A stretch of DNA of 64,000 nucleotides. It comes from Hoeflea sp. (GTDB lineage Bacteria > Pseudomonadota > Alphaproteobacteria > Rhizobiales > Rhizobiaceae). Location of the stretch: assembly GCA_020637795.1 (NCBI GenBank), contig JACKJT010000001.1:1550001-1614000 (forward strand), read 5' to 3'. How positions within the stretch are numbered: position 1 is the first letter of the stretch; every line of letters starts with the position of its first letter. A program made the position numbers and the translations under genes. The notes under the pieces were generated by a model. That model was given only the letters and a program-made list of their open reading frames with translations, was not told the DNA's origin and ran no database searches. Shown in pieces: positions 46,724-54,775 of this stretch.

Positions 46724-46969
46724 ATGCAAATCAAAACCTGGCGAACCCGAGCATGGATTGCAGTGCTGATTTCCCTGCCGGTCAACGCCGTGCTGTTCGG
46801 CGCCGGCGCCATTGCAGTGCTGTCGATTCCGCCGCTGGCCGATGAGGCCAAGTACCTGCTGCCGGCGGTCATCGTTGCCGGCCTTGCCGCAACACTGCCG
46901 CTTGCCTGGATGCTGGCGCCGCGCCTGCGCCTGCGGCAGGGCCACGCGAGCGCCCGCCACGGCGCCTGA
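46724..46969 (+). CDS. Small two-helix membrane protein, unknown
   Basis: An 81-residue protein with two hydrophobic segments (AWIAVLISLPVNAVLFGAGA and LLPAVIVAGLAATLPLAWML) and a basic tail. GGAAAGGAG (46702-46710) is present upstream, followed by a suitable ATG. No family was recognised. It is convergent with the HD-GYP gene. Confidence 0.6.
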   Translation: MQIKTWRTRAWIAVLISLPVNAVLFGAGAIAVLSIPPLADEAKYLLPAVIVAGLAATLPLAWMLAPRLRLRQGHASARHGA

Positions 46970-47014
46970 CGTCAAGATGATTGAAACAGGGATGCGGGAG
47001 ACAGGCGCGTCCGC

Positions 47015-48403
47015 TCAGGCGGCAACCTCGGCGTTGAGCCTGGAGAGGCCTGATTTCAGCGCGGCGATGCAGGCGGGATCGAAGGCGGTTCCGGCGTCCG
47101 CGTCGAGGATCGCCAGCGCTTTTGCAATCGGCATCGCGGCGCGGTAGGGCCGGTCGGCCGACAGCGCGTCGAAGACGTCGGCAACGGTGAGGATGCGCGC
47201 CTCGAGGCAGATGGCGTCGCCCGCAAGTCCACAGGGATAGCCCTTGCCGTCGAGCCGCTCGTGATGGGCGGCGGCGACCGGGGCAATGTCGCAAAACGCC
47301 TCGACGCGGGCGAGGATGGCTTCGCTCTGGGCCGGGTGGCGGCGGATCGACTGCCACTCTTCCTCATCGGGCTTGCCGGGCTTGTCGAGCACCTGGTTGG
47401 ACACGCCGAGCTTGCCGAGATCATGCAGCAGGGCGGCGCGGCGGAGCCAGCGGCGGTGGGCTGCGTCGAGCCCCAGCTCCTCGGCGATCATGTCGGTGTA
47501 GAGGGTGACGCGGTTGGAATGGTCGGCCGTGAACGGGCTCTTGGCGTCGACCACCTCGGCGAAGGCTTCGGCGATGTCGTCGAGATAGTCGTCGTCGACC
47601 GGTTCGGAGGCAAGCGCGGGCCGCATGGCAAAAACCCGGGCCTCGAGGTCGGGTGCGGCGAGCGTGGCCCAGAACTCGGGATCGGCCTGGGCTGCCAGGA
47701 AGGCCTCGACAAGGGCGGGATCGAACCAGCTTCCGGCGCGCGTTTCGGCCTCGTGCAAGGCCGCGGCGGCACCGTTTTCGGTGTGGAAGATGTCGACCAC
47801 CTGGGCGAGCAGGGCGATGCCCGAGATCATCGGGATCTCTTCCGCCTTCAGACCCTCGGGCTTGCCGGAGCCGTCCCAGTGCTCGTCAAGCGAAAGGATG
47901 CCATCCTGCACGGTCTGCGAAAAGCGCATCCGGGCGGCGATGTCGGCACCGCGGTGGCAGCGGGTCTCGATCAGGCTGCGGGAGATCTCGCCGCCATTCT
48001 GCAGGATGTTGACGATGGCGCGGATGCGCTCGCTCAGGCCGGACTCAAGCCCGGTCTTCTTGAAGACGAAGCGCAAGGCGGAGGAGAGGCTGCCGTCGAT
48101 GGTCTTGAAATCGCGCTTGAAGGAAATGTCGTCGGCGAGGTAGAGCTCGCAGATCCGCGCGGCATTGCTCGAGCAGCCGAGATCCTTGAGCAGCAGCGTG
48201 TAATAGAGGTCCTGGAGCAGGTTATCGGGAAGACCGAGCACCTCGCCGATGCGGGTGCCGATCCAGCAACAGCGGATGCAATGGCCCTGGGGCTGGCCCT
48301 CGGTCATGTCCAGCGCATAGCTGAGAGCGCCGAGAAGCTCGGCCAGCCTGAAGGACCGCGGACGGGCGCCGGCGGAGTGGTCGAGATATAGGCTATGGCT
48401 CAT
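47015..48403 (-). CDS. HD-GYP domain c-di-GMP phosphodiesterase-like protein
   Basis: A 462-residue protein. The C-terminal HD-GYP domain (~290-430) shows HSNRVTLYTDMIAEELG, LLHDLGKLGVSNQVL (HD pair) and AAHHERLDGKGYPCGL (HHExxDGxGYP), plus ILTVADVFDALSADRPY. These are the metal and c-di-GMP-site motifs, so it is a probable phosphodiesterase. The N-terminal half (~15-240) resembles another HD-type domain with EHWDGSGKPEGL at ~175, suggesting a degenerate duplicate. No membrane or sensory domain is obvious. Confidence 0.86.
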   Translation of the reverse strand: MSHSLYLDHSAGARPRSFRLAELLGALSYALDMTEGQPQGHCIRCCWIGTRIGEVLGLPDNLLQDLYYTLLLKDLGCSSNAARICELYLADDISFKRDFKTIDGSLSSALRFVFKKTGLESGLSERIRAIVNILQNGGEISRSLIETRCHRGADIAARMRFSQTVQDGILSLDEHWDGSGKPEGLKAEEIPMISGIALLAQVVDIFHTENGAAAALHEAETRAGSWFDPALVEAFLAAQADPEFWATLAAPDLEARVFAMRPALASEPVDDDYLDDIAEAFAEVVDAKSPFTADHSNRVTLYTDMIAEELGLDAAHRRWLRRAALLHDLGKLGVSNQVLDKPGKPDEEEWQSIRRHPAQSEAILARVEAFCDIAPVAAAHHERLDGKGYPCGLAGDAICLEARILTVADVFDALSADRPYRAAMPIAKALAILDADAGTAFDPACIAALKSGLSRLNAEVAA

Positions 48404-48549
48404 CGGCAGGCTCCCGGTGGACCCCTTGCCTACCAGAGAGGGCTTAATAAGGGTTTACGCGCGAAGCCAACGCACCGGCGATGACTTGACGACGCCTGCT
48501 GATTCTCGTATCCCGCATCTGAAATATATTCCCGAATACGGAAATACAC

Positions 48550-49098
48550 ATGACGAACCTGAACGAAAGGCTGGCGGAGCGGCTCAGGCAGATCCGCGCG
48601 GAGCGCGACTGGTCGCTGCAGCAGCTGGCCGACGCCAGCGGGATCAGCCGCTCGACGCTGTCGCGGGTGGAGAACGCCGAGGTCAGCCCGACGGCGGAGA
48701 CGCTGGGAGCGCTCTCGACCGCCTACCGGATGACCATATCGCAGTTGCTGGCGCCGATCGAGGCACCATTCACGCCGCTGGTGCGGCAGGTGGAGCAGAG
48801 CCTGTGGCATGATGCCGAAAACGGGTTCTCGCGCCGGGTGGTGTCGCCGCCGAGTGGCGGGCTGTCGGCGGAAGTGGTGCGCTGCGAGCTTGAGGCCTAC
48901 CAGATGATTGCCTACGCGGCAGCCTCGGTGCCGGGCCATGAGCATCACCTGGTGATGCTGTCGGGCTCGCTCACCGTGACCGTCGATGGCGAGGAACACC
49001 GGCTCGAGGCCGGAGACTGCCTGCGCTACCAGCTCTTTGGCCCGTCGCGGTTCCAGACCGGCGTCGATCCCGCATCCTATTTCATCGTTCTCGTGTGA
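48550..49098 (+). CDS. XRE-cupin transcriptional regulator
   Basis: A 182-residue regulator with a XRE helix-turn-helix (LQQLADASGISRSTLSRVEN) at the N-terminus and a cupin domain at ~110-180 (GHEHHLVMLSGSLTVTVDGEEH, LEAGDCLRY). Such proteins control small-molecule metabolism, with the ligand bound in the cupin. A GNAT and a YdcZ transporter follow in the same orientation with 6 and 8 base gaps, likely one operon. Confidence 0.88.
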   Translation: MTNLNERLAERLRQIRAERDWSLQQLADASGISRSTLSRVENAEVSPTAETLGALSTAYRMTISQLLAPIEAPFTPLVRQVEQSLWHDAENGFSRRVVSPPSGGLSAEVVRCELEAYQMIAYAAASVPGHEHHLVMLSGSLTVTVDGEEHRLEAGDCLRYQLFGPSRFQTGVDPASYFIVLV

Positions 49099-49104
49099 GG
49101 CAGC

Positions 49105-49632
49105 ATGACCGGCATCAGCATTCATTCCCTTAGGCCCGACCAGCTGGACGCCCATGCGGCAGCGCTGGCCGGGATCATGACCGAGACCGTCAATGGCGGG
49201 GCCGCGATCGGTTATCTGCAACCGTTCTCGCTCGATGACGGACATGCGTTCTTTGCCACCTCGGTTTTCCCGGAGGTCCGCGCCGGCAACCGCCGGCTGC
49301 TCGTCGCCAAGTTGGGTGCCGACACCGTGGGAACCGTGCAACTGATCGTGGCGCTGCCGCGGAACCAGCCGCACCGTTGCGAGGTGGCCAAGATGATGGT
49401 GGCGCCGTCAGCACGTCGCAGGGGTGTCGGCCGGGCGCTGCTTCAGGCGCTGGATGCCGAAGCCCGCGCCGCGGGCAAGAGCCTGATCACGCTCGACACG
49501 AAGACCGGCGACAACGCCGAGCCGCTTTACCGGGCGGCCGGGTTCAAGGTGGCGGGGGTGGTTCCCGGCTTCGCGCTCGATCCGGACCGTGCGGCCCTGC
49601 ACGCCACCACCTACATGTACAAGACGCTGTGA
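49105..49632 (+). CDS. GNAT family N-acetyltransferase
   Basis: A 175-residue GNAT protein. The acetyl-CoA-binding loop is MMVAPSARRRGVGRALLQAL (RxxGxG/A) near residue 95, followed by LITLDTKTGDNAEPLYRAAGF, a conserved C-terminal strand-helix. Substrate unknown. Six bases separate it from the cupin regulator. Confidence 0.86.
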   Translation: MTGISIHSLRPDQLDAHAAALAGIMTETVNGGAAIGYLQPFSLDDGHAFFATSVFPEVRAGNRRLLVAKLGADTVGTVQLIVALPRNQPHRCEVAKMMVAPSARRRGVGRALLQALDAEARAAGKSLITLDTKTGDNAEPLYRAAGFKVAGVVPGFALDPDRAALHATTYMYKTL

Positions 49633-49640
49633 GGGCGGGG

Positions 49641-50090
49641 ATGTCGCTGCTGCTGGCGCTGGCGGTTATCCTGGGGGGCTGCCTGGTGGCAGCGCAGGGG
49701 CCGATCTATGCGCGGATGGCGTCGGGGCTCGGCGCACATCCGCTGGTGCCTGTGTTCCTGGCCTTTGCCAGCGCGGCACTGGTGCTGGGCGTCTGCCTGC
49801 TGATCGGCCAGATCCGGTTGCCCGAGGCCAGACAGGTGCTTGCCCTGCCCTGGTGGCTATGGCTCGGAGGATTGTTCGGCGCCTACCAGGTGATGATCTC
49901 GACGCTGGCGGTGCCCCGGCTCGGCGTGACCCTGTTCCTGATGCTGGTGATCCTGGGCAACATGGCGGGCGCGGTGATCCTCGACCATTTCGGCTGGTTC
50001 GGGCTGTCGCGCCGGCCGGTATCGCCGAATGCGATCATCGGCATTGCGCTGGTTCTTGCCGGGGCCTTCGTGACTGCCAGCAGACCCTGA
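49641..50090 (+). CDS. YdcZ-type (DMT) small transporter
   Basis: A 149-residue protein with about five transmembrane segments, including LLALAVILGGCLVAAQGPIY and VPRLGVTLFLMLVILGNMAGA, the DUF606/YdcZ pattern within the drug/metabolite transporter superfamily. ATG 49641 follows the acetyltransferase stop by eight bases, with GGGCGGGG as a possible ribosome site. It may export the compound controlled by the cupin regulator. Confidence 0.82.
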   Translation: MSLLLALAVILGGCLVAAQGPIYARMASGLGAHPLVPVFLAFASAALVLGVCLLIGQIRLPEARQVLALPWWLWLGGLFGAYQVMISTLAVPRLGVTLFLMLVILGNMAGAVILDHFGWFGLSRRPVSPNAIIGIALVLAGAFVTASRP

Positions 50091-50096
50091 CCGGCT

Positions 50097-50570
50097 CTAG
50101 TCTCCCGGCACCGGTTGGCGGTTTTCATCGAGCAGCTTGCGGATGGCAACGAGCGCAGGAAGGGTGTCCGCCATCATCCGACGGTGGTCGTCGCTGAGAA
50201 AACTTCCGAAGGTCCGCGCAGCAGCGGCAAGTGCCTGGTCGTGAAAATCCCTGCCGGCGTCGGTCATGAACACCTGCTTGGAACGGGCGTCCTCTTCACA
50301 CGGGCGCACCTGAATGAGGCCGCGTTTTTCCAACACTTTCAGGGAATGGCTCATGGTGGCCTTGCTTACCTCCATGGCGCCGGCAAGACTGAGCGGCGTC
50401 TTGCCGTCCCCCAGACGGACAAGATACAGAATGATGGCGAAATGGGACGGATGGACGCCGTCAGGCAATATCTTTCCGACCAGCGTTTTGCACAGCAGGT
50501 CGATGATATTGACTTCGCTGAAGAACAGGTAAGCCTCGTTGCGTGTTTTTCCGGAATTCATTCCGTTCAT
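50097..50570 (-). CDS. MarR-family regulator (first paralogue)
   Basis: A 157-residue winged-helix regulator: LSLAGAMEVSKATMSHSLKVLEKR recognition region, and VLVFM-type wing FMTDAGRDFHDQALAA. It has HPSHFAIILYLVRLGDG and the C-terminal LPALVAIRKLLDENRQP. It is ~50% similar to the next gene (50841) across its length by eye (shared SLKVLEK/SLQVLER, KQVFMTDAG/KNVFLTEAG, AIRKLLDENR), so they are recent paralogues. Convergent with the YdcZ gene. Confidence 0.85.
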   Translation of the reverse strand: MNGMNSGKTRNEAYLFFSEVNIIDLLCKTLVGKILPDGVHPSHFAIILYLVRLGDGKTPLSLAGAMEVSKATMSHSLKVLEKRGLIQVRPCEEDARSKQVFMTDAGRDFHDQALAAAARTFGSFLSDDHRRMMADTLPALVAIRKLLDENRQPVPGD

Positions 50571-50840
50571 TCATCCCCTTGTTCCGGCTGCAGCGCTCAA
50601 GACAGGCCGAAAGGAACCAGACAAGATCCAACTGCCGGAACTCTTGACCTGTGCCGCCCTCAAGCGCAAGCGGCTTATGCGCATAGGCTAACCGTATTGA
50701 GATCCTGGCTTTTTCTCAAGAAGGGCCCCGGAAACGTAAAAAATAGGCTTCCGACTGCTCCGGACGCCGTTCACGGGGTCCCTGGCCCGACGATCACACG
50801 GCGCAGCCCGGCTCCCCGCAGGCATCGGCATTGCGGGCCT

Positions 50841-51302
50841 CTAGTCGACCGCCGGATTGCGGTTTTCATCAAGCAGCTTGCGGATCATGGCGAGCCCGGG
50901 CAGCAGTTCGGATACGGTCTCGATATGGGTTGCGCGTATGAACTGACTGAATGTCCGGGCCGCAGCCATGAGCGCCTCCGCCTGAAAGGCGCGGCCGGCC
51001 TCGGTGAGGAAGACATTCTTCGAGCGGGCGTCCAGTTCGTTCGGCCTGATTTCGATGAACCCGTGGCGTTCCAGCACCTGAAGCGAATGGCTCATCGTCG
51101 CCTTGGTCACCTGCATGGCGCTGGCGAGGGCCCCGGGCGTCTTGCCGTTGCCTGCGCGGGCGAGATGCACGACGATGGCAAAATGGGACGGGTGAACGCC
51201 GTCAGGCAGTACCTTGCCAAGCAGCGTTGTCCCGAGCTGATCAATGATGGCTACCTCATTGAAGAAAGCGAAAACCTGACCTGCCTTGTTCCCCGAGTCC
51301 AT
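50841..51302 (-). CDS. MarR-family regulator (second paralogue)
   Basis: A 153-residue MarR protein with LASAMQVTKATMSHSLQVLERHG as the recognition helix and NVFLTEAGRAFQAEA as the wing. It ends with LPGLAMIRKLLDENRNP. The same organisation and closely similar motifs appear in the MarR gene at 50097 and in a C-terminal remnant at 51606. Its promoter region carries an inverted repeat (51352-51381). Confidence 0.85.
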   Translation of the reverse strand: MDSGNKAGQVFAFFNEVAIIDQLGTTLLGKVLPDGVHPSHFAIVVHLARAGNGKTPGALASAMQVTKATMSHSLQVLERHGFIEIRPNELDARSKNVFLTEAGRAFQAEALMAAARTFSQFIRATHIETVSELLPGLAMIRKLLDENRNPAVD

Positions 51303-51351
51303 TTCGCAAAAAATTCCCTTGCCCTTGTCTTCATCAGTCTTGGGCGGCTGA

Positions 51352-51381
51352 CAAAATAGTTAAACGACCACACTATTTTTG
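51352..51381. promoter_or_regulatory. Inverted repeat upstream of the second marR gene
   Basis: CAAAATAGT (51352-51360) and ACTATTTTTG (51372-51381) form near-perfect arms with an 11-base spacer, 50-79 bases before the ATG. This AT-rich, MarR-like operator suggests autoregulation. Confidence 0.45.
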
Positions 51382-51605
51382 AAACTGGTATATGCAGCCG
51401 TCCGCCCCATGTCGTCAACTCCAACAGCCCCTATCATCGATCTTCCGTCTCTCAGGGAGTCCGTGTGCGCAGGCAAAATGACCGCTCAAACAACAGTCAC
51501 CGCATCATGCGCCCCCCCTGAAGACCAGGCCGGGGGCAGGCCCTGCACCGCTCCCGCTGGCGAGGAAGGCGGCGCCAGCCTGCGGTATCCTGGCATCGTC
51601 TGCCG

Positions 51606-51740
51606 TTATCCCGGCGCGGCGCCGCTGTTGTCCCGGAGCAGCTTGCGAATTGCCACAAGGCCCGGGAACGCCTCGCCCATGATCCTGCAATCTCCCTGCC
51701 TGAGAAAATAGCCAAACAGAGCAGCCTGCATCCGAGACGC
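51606..51740 (-). pseudogene. C-terminal remnant of a third MarR paralogue
   Basis: On the minus strand the frame ending at TAA 51608-51606 reads LFGYFLRQGDCRIMGEAFP and GLVAIRKLLRDNSGAAPG, which aligns with FGSFLSDDHRRMMADTLP and ALVAIRKLLDENRQP of the MarR at 50097. No helix-turn-helix remains upstream. The tract has diverged but keeps the final helix, so it is a decayed copy of the tandem MarR genes. Confidence 0.72.
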
Positions 51741-51766
51741 CTGCGGTACGGCATGCCGATTCCTAT

Positions 51767-51805
51767 TTGTTTGATGTCGAACATATTTCATTCGATATCA
51801 AACAA
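51767..51805. promoter_or_regulatory. Long inverted repeat next to the MarR remnant
   Basis: TTGTTTGATGTCGAA (51767-51781) and TTCGATATCAAACAA (51791-51805) form 15 bp arms with one mismatch and a nine-base AT-rich spacer. It lies immediately upstream of the remnant's former coding region. The TTTGATATCAAA-like arms are typical of MarR/OhrR operators. Confidence 0.6.
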
Positions 51806-51855
51806 TTGAATTGAGAGCTCGGCGTTCCTGCGCCTCCAGTGTGTGGGAGACCGGA

Positions 51856-52467
51856 TCAGGATCTCGGATGTGCGACGGGTTTGACCTTGCGCCCCCTGGC
51901 CAGCCAATCGCGATAGGCCTCGGCATCGCCGAATTCCATGAAACTGTCGAAAGAGCCATGGGGATCCAGCGTCCGACGGGCATGCTTGATCGGACACCAA
52001 TAGGCTTCCGTGCGGCCGGCAATCTCGCGCACATAGGCGATGACGCCATTGGCATAGCCGCAGTAGACGCAGTTGATCTTCTCGATGAGGTTGAGATAGG
52101 CGAGCATGTGGCGATCAAGGACGACATGATCGGCGCGGCGAACCAGATCGATGCCGTAGACCCTGAAACAGATGTGCTGATAGATCGTCACCGACAGATC
52201 CAGCAGGGCGAGCGGAATGATCAGGCTGTAGATGACCGGGGCGGTGAGAACGGTGGCGATGCGGGCGCCGGTGACATAGCGCCACAGGCCGATCCGGTAG
52301 GTCTTCTGCAGGGCCTGCACCTCGCGGTCGAAGCGCACCTTGCCGCGCTGCAAGCGATAGCGGAATTCCGCCCGGCGTTCCTCAAGCTGCCGGTCGAGCT
52401 CCTGCTCCAGCTCCTGGCGCGCCGCGCGCAGGCGATCCTGGATCTCTTCAAGCAGGGATTTGTCCAT
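51856..52467 (-). CDS. Conserved membrane protein with coiled coil and CxxC, unknown
   Basis: A 203-residue protein from ATG 52467 (an earlier start at 52587 adds unrelated residues). The N-terminus is an Arg/Glu-rich coiled coil (EEIQDRLRAARQELEQELDR), then two hydrophobic segments (IATVLTAPVIYSLIIPLALL), then a C-terminal part with INCVYCGYANGVIAYVREIA (CxxC) and YWCPIKHARR. The CxxC and Cys-Pro suggest metal binding or a redox role. No function is known. Confidence 0.75.
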   Translation of the reverse strand: MDKSLLEEIQDRLRAARQELEQELDRQLEERRAEFRYRLQRGKVRFDREVQALQKTYRIGLWRYVTGARIATVLTAPVIYSLIIPLALLDLSVTIYQHICFRVYGIDLVRRADHVVLDRHMLAYLNLIEKINCVYCGYANGVIAYVREIAGRTEAYWCPIKHARRTLDPHGSFDSFMEFGDAEAYRDWLARGRKVKPVAHPRS

Positions 52468-52616
52468 GGCGTGGCCTTTCCGGTTCCTCACCATGGACTG
52501 TATCACCGCGTCCGACCTGCCGATACGTGGCAAGACGGGATAGACCGGTGAAAGCCGAACACAAAAATGCCGGGACGAGCCCGGCACTTTTCGGAGCGAT
52601 GATCGCGCGGCCAGGC

Positions 52617-53528
52617 CTAGTGCGCCGGCCTGATGAAGGTGCCGTTCTGCAATTCGGTCACGGCCTGGATCAGTTCGGCGCGGGTGTTCATGACGATCGG
52701 GCCATGCCAGGCCACCGGCTCCTGGATCGGCTTGCCGGAGACCAGCAGGAAGCGGATGCCCTGTTCGCCAGCCTGAACCGTGACCTCGTCGCCGGTGTCG
52801 AACACCACCAGCGTGCGGTCGCCGGACATGTCGCGGATCTGGATCTCCTCGCCCTCGACTTCCTTCTCGACCAGCACGCCGAACGGCCTGGAGGCGTCGC
52901 GGAAGGTGCCGGAGCCGGCGAAGATATAGGCAAACGCCGAGCGGTAGGCGTCGACCTTGAAGGTCTTGCGCTTGCCCGGCGGCACCGAGATGTCGACATA
53001 GGACGGCTCGGCGGCGATGCCGTCGACCGGACCGCGCTTGCCCCAGAACTCGCCGCAGATGATGCGGGCGGCAGTGCCGTCGTCATCGACCTCGACCGGG
53101 ATGTCGGCGGAGCTGACATCCTGGTAGCGCGGCGCGGTCATCTTCATCGAGGACGGCAGGTTGGCCCAGAGCTGGAAGCCGTGCATCTTGCCGGCGAAAT
53201 CGCCTTTCGGCATTTCCTGGTGCATGATGCCGCTGCCGGCGGTCATCCACTGCACGTCACCGGCGCCCAGGGTGCCGGTGTTGCCGAGGCTGTCGCCGTG
53301 CTCGACGGTGCCGGCCAGCACGTAGGTGATGGTTTCGATGCCGCGGTGCGGATGCCAGGGAAAGCCCTTGAGATACTTCTCCGGCTGGGAATTGCGGAAA
53401 TCGTCAAACAGCAGAAACGGATCGGTGAGCGACGGATCATCGAAACCGAAAGCGCGCTGAAGATGCACACCGGCGCCTTCGAGGTGCGGCACGGCGGTGG
53501 ACTGGTGACGGACTGGCCTGATGGACAT
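52617..53528 (-). CDS. Pirin-family cupin protein
   Basis: A 303-residue bicupin of the pirin family. Metal-binding residues are seen in GFPWHPHRGIETITYVLAG (His pair) and GIMHQEMPKGDF (His and Glu), and DDGTAARIICGEFWGKRGPV is typical. The family includes the quercetin-cleaving YhaK/YhhW type, so quercetinase-like dioxygenase activity is possible but unproven. Confidence 0.9.
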   Translation of the reverse strand: MSIRPVRHQSTAVPHLEGAGVHLQRAFGFDDPSLTDPFLLFDDFRNSQPEKYLKGFPWHPHRGIETITYVLAGTVEHGDSLGNTGTLGAGDVQWMTAGSGIMHQEMPKGDFAGKMHGFQLWANLPSSMKMTAPRYQDVSSADIPVEVDDDGTAARIICGEFWGKRGPVDGIAAEPSYVDISVPPGKRKTFKVDAYRSAFAYIFAGSGTFRDASRPFGVLVEKEVEGEEIQIRDMSGDRTLVVFDTGDEVTVQAGEQGIRFLLVSGKPIQEPVAWHGPIVMNTRAELIQAVTELQNGTFIRPAH

Positions 53529-53714
53529 GGAAGTCTCCTGAAGATCGTTGCCGGATAAAGGGCCGGCAGGATTTGCGTTGGTCGGAATGTAGCGGCCTGG
53601 GTGGCATCTTATAAGGGTCTACATGGAAACGGATTGTTCAATTTCGCGCACTCCTGGCAGGAACTCCGGCGGGCGGCATGCGTTGTCTGTCTATCACCAG
53701 GAATGGAGACAGAG

Positions 53715-53936
53715 ATGAGCCTCAAGATCGATTCCAAGCTGGAGACCGAACTGACGCCGGAAGACGTAGCCGAGCATCACAACCTGACCACCGACGAGAA
53801 GATCGAACGGATTACCAACATGAAGTTCGAGCTGGAGCGGCAGACCGGCCGCGGCACCGCGGATCTCGACCAGGTCGAAGCCCGCATGGCGTCGATCAAC
53901 ATGGCGCTGTCCCGCCTGAAGGACCGCAAGGACTGA
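53715..53936 (+). CDS. Small helical protein, unknown
   Basis: A 73-residue protein, mainly charged helix (LETELTPEDVAEHHNLTTDE, then IERITNMKFELERQ). The start at ATG 53715 has GGAGACAG upstream; a longer frame from 53601 is non-homologous in look. No family recognised. Confidence 0.55.
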   Translation: MSLKIDSKLETELTPEDVAEHHNLTTDEKIERITNMKFELERQTGRGTADLDQVEARMASINMALSRLKDRKD

Positions 53937-53957
53937 CCGACGGCGCCAAGCCTTGTG

Positions 53958-54443
53958 TCAACCCGGCGCGCCGCGGCCGAGTGCGGACAGCGGGATCTGG
54001 GTTGTCTCCTTGATCTCCTCCATGACGAAGGAGGCGGAGACATCGGCCAGTTTCACCCTGGCGATCAGCCGCTGGTAGAGCCGGTCATAGGCCTTGACGT
54101 CAAAGACGCGGGCGCGGAGCACGTAATCGAGATCGCCGGAGGTGCGATAGACGCCGACGATCTCGGGAAAGCCCGCCACCGCCTCGCGGAACTGCCTGAG
54201 CCAGTCGGCGTCGTGGCTGGCGGCGCGGACGAAAATGAACACGGAAAGACCGCAGCCGGCGGCCTCGGCATCAAGGATGGCGACCCGCTCCTTGATCAGC
54301 CCGCGCTCCTCCATCAGCTTGACGCGACGCCAGCAGGCATTGCGAGACAGGTTGACCCGCTCCGACAGCGCATCCACCGACAGGGTGCCGTCGCGCTGCA
54401 GCTGGCCGAGGATTCGGATATCCATATCGTCAATCTGGTGCAT
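53958..54443 (-). CDS. Lrp/AsnC-family regulator
   Basis: A 161-residue Lrp-type regulator: DMDIRILGQLQRDGTLSVDA, helix-turn-helix LSERVNLSRNACWRRVKLME, and C-terminal RAM domain with FPEIVGVYRTSGDLDYVLRA. ATG 54443 gives the family start. It is divergent from a small DUF6356 gene and separated from it by two GGGACAT-NTN-TCCC palindromes. Confidence 0.9.
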   Translation of the reverse strand: MHQIDDMDIRILGQLQRDGTLSVDALSERVNLSRNACWRRVKLMEERGLIKERVAILDAEAAGCGLSVFIFVRAASHDADWLRQFREAVAGFPEIVGVYRTSGDLDYVLRARVFDVKAYDRLYQRLIARVKLADVSASFVMEEIKETTQIPLSALGRGAPG

Positions 54444-54446
54444 AGA

Positions 54447-54501
54447 GGGACATATATCCCAATATTGTTCCATATCAAAGGATAAATGGGACATTTCTCC
54501 C
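54447..54501. promoter_or_regulatory. Two palindromes in the Lrp/DUF6356 intergenic region
   Basis: GGGACATATATCCC (54447-54460) and GGGACATTTCTCCC (54488-54501) share GGGACATNTNTCCC and are 41 bases apart (about four helix turns). The first overlaps the lrp start region. Lrp-type regulators bind such phased sites, so these are probable operators of the divergent pair. Confidence 0.55.
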
Positions 54502-54553
54502 TTTGAATCGGGCTATCCTCTCAGCAACCAATTCAAATGAGGGATACAAGCAC

Positions 54554-54769
54554 ATGTCCAACCAGATCGCCCGCCTTTTCACCGACCACCCGCAATCGGT
54601 CGACGAGACCTATTTCGAACATCTCGTTTTCGCCGGCAAGTTTTCCGGCAAACTGTTCGCCGCCGGCTTCTGCGCGCTGGTGCATGCGATCCTGCCGTTT
54701 ACCTTTGAGAAAACTGCAAGCCGTATGATCAACGAGATGCATCACCGGATGCACAACCGGAGCAAATAG
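54554..54769 (+). CDS. DUF6356-family small protein
   Basis: A 71-residue protein matching DUF6356: IARLFTDHPQSVDETYFEHL, GKFSGKLFAAGFCALVHAIL (hydrophobic) and FTFEKTASRMINEMH. Probably membrane-associated. It is followed by a glutamine amidotransferase gene after six bases, likely co-transcribed under Lrp control. Confidence 0.78.
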   Translation: MSNQIARLFTDHPQSVDETYFEHLVFAGKFSGKLFAAGFCALVHAILPFTFEKTASRMINEMHHRMHNRSK

Positions 54770-54775
54770 ACGCGC

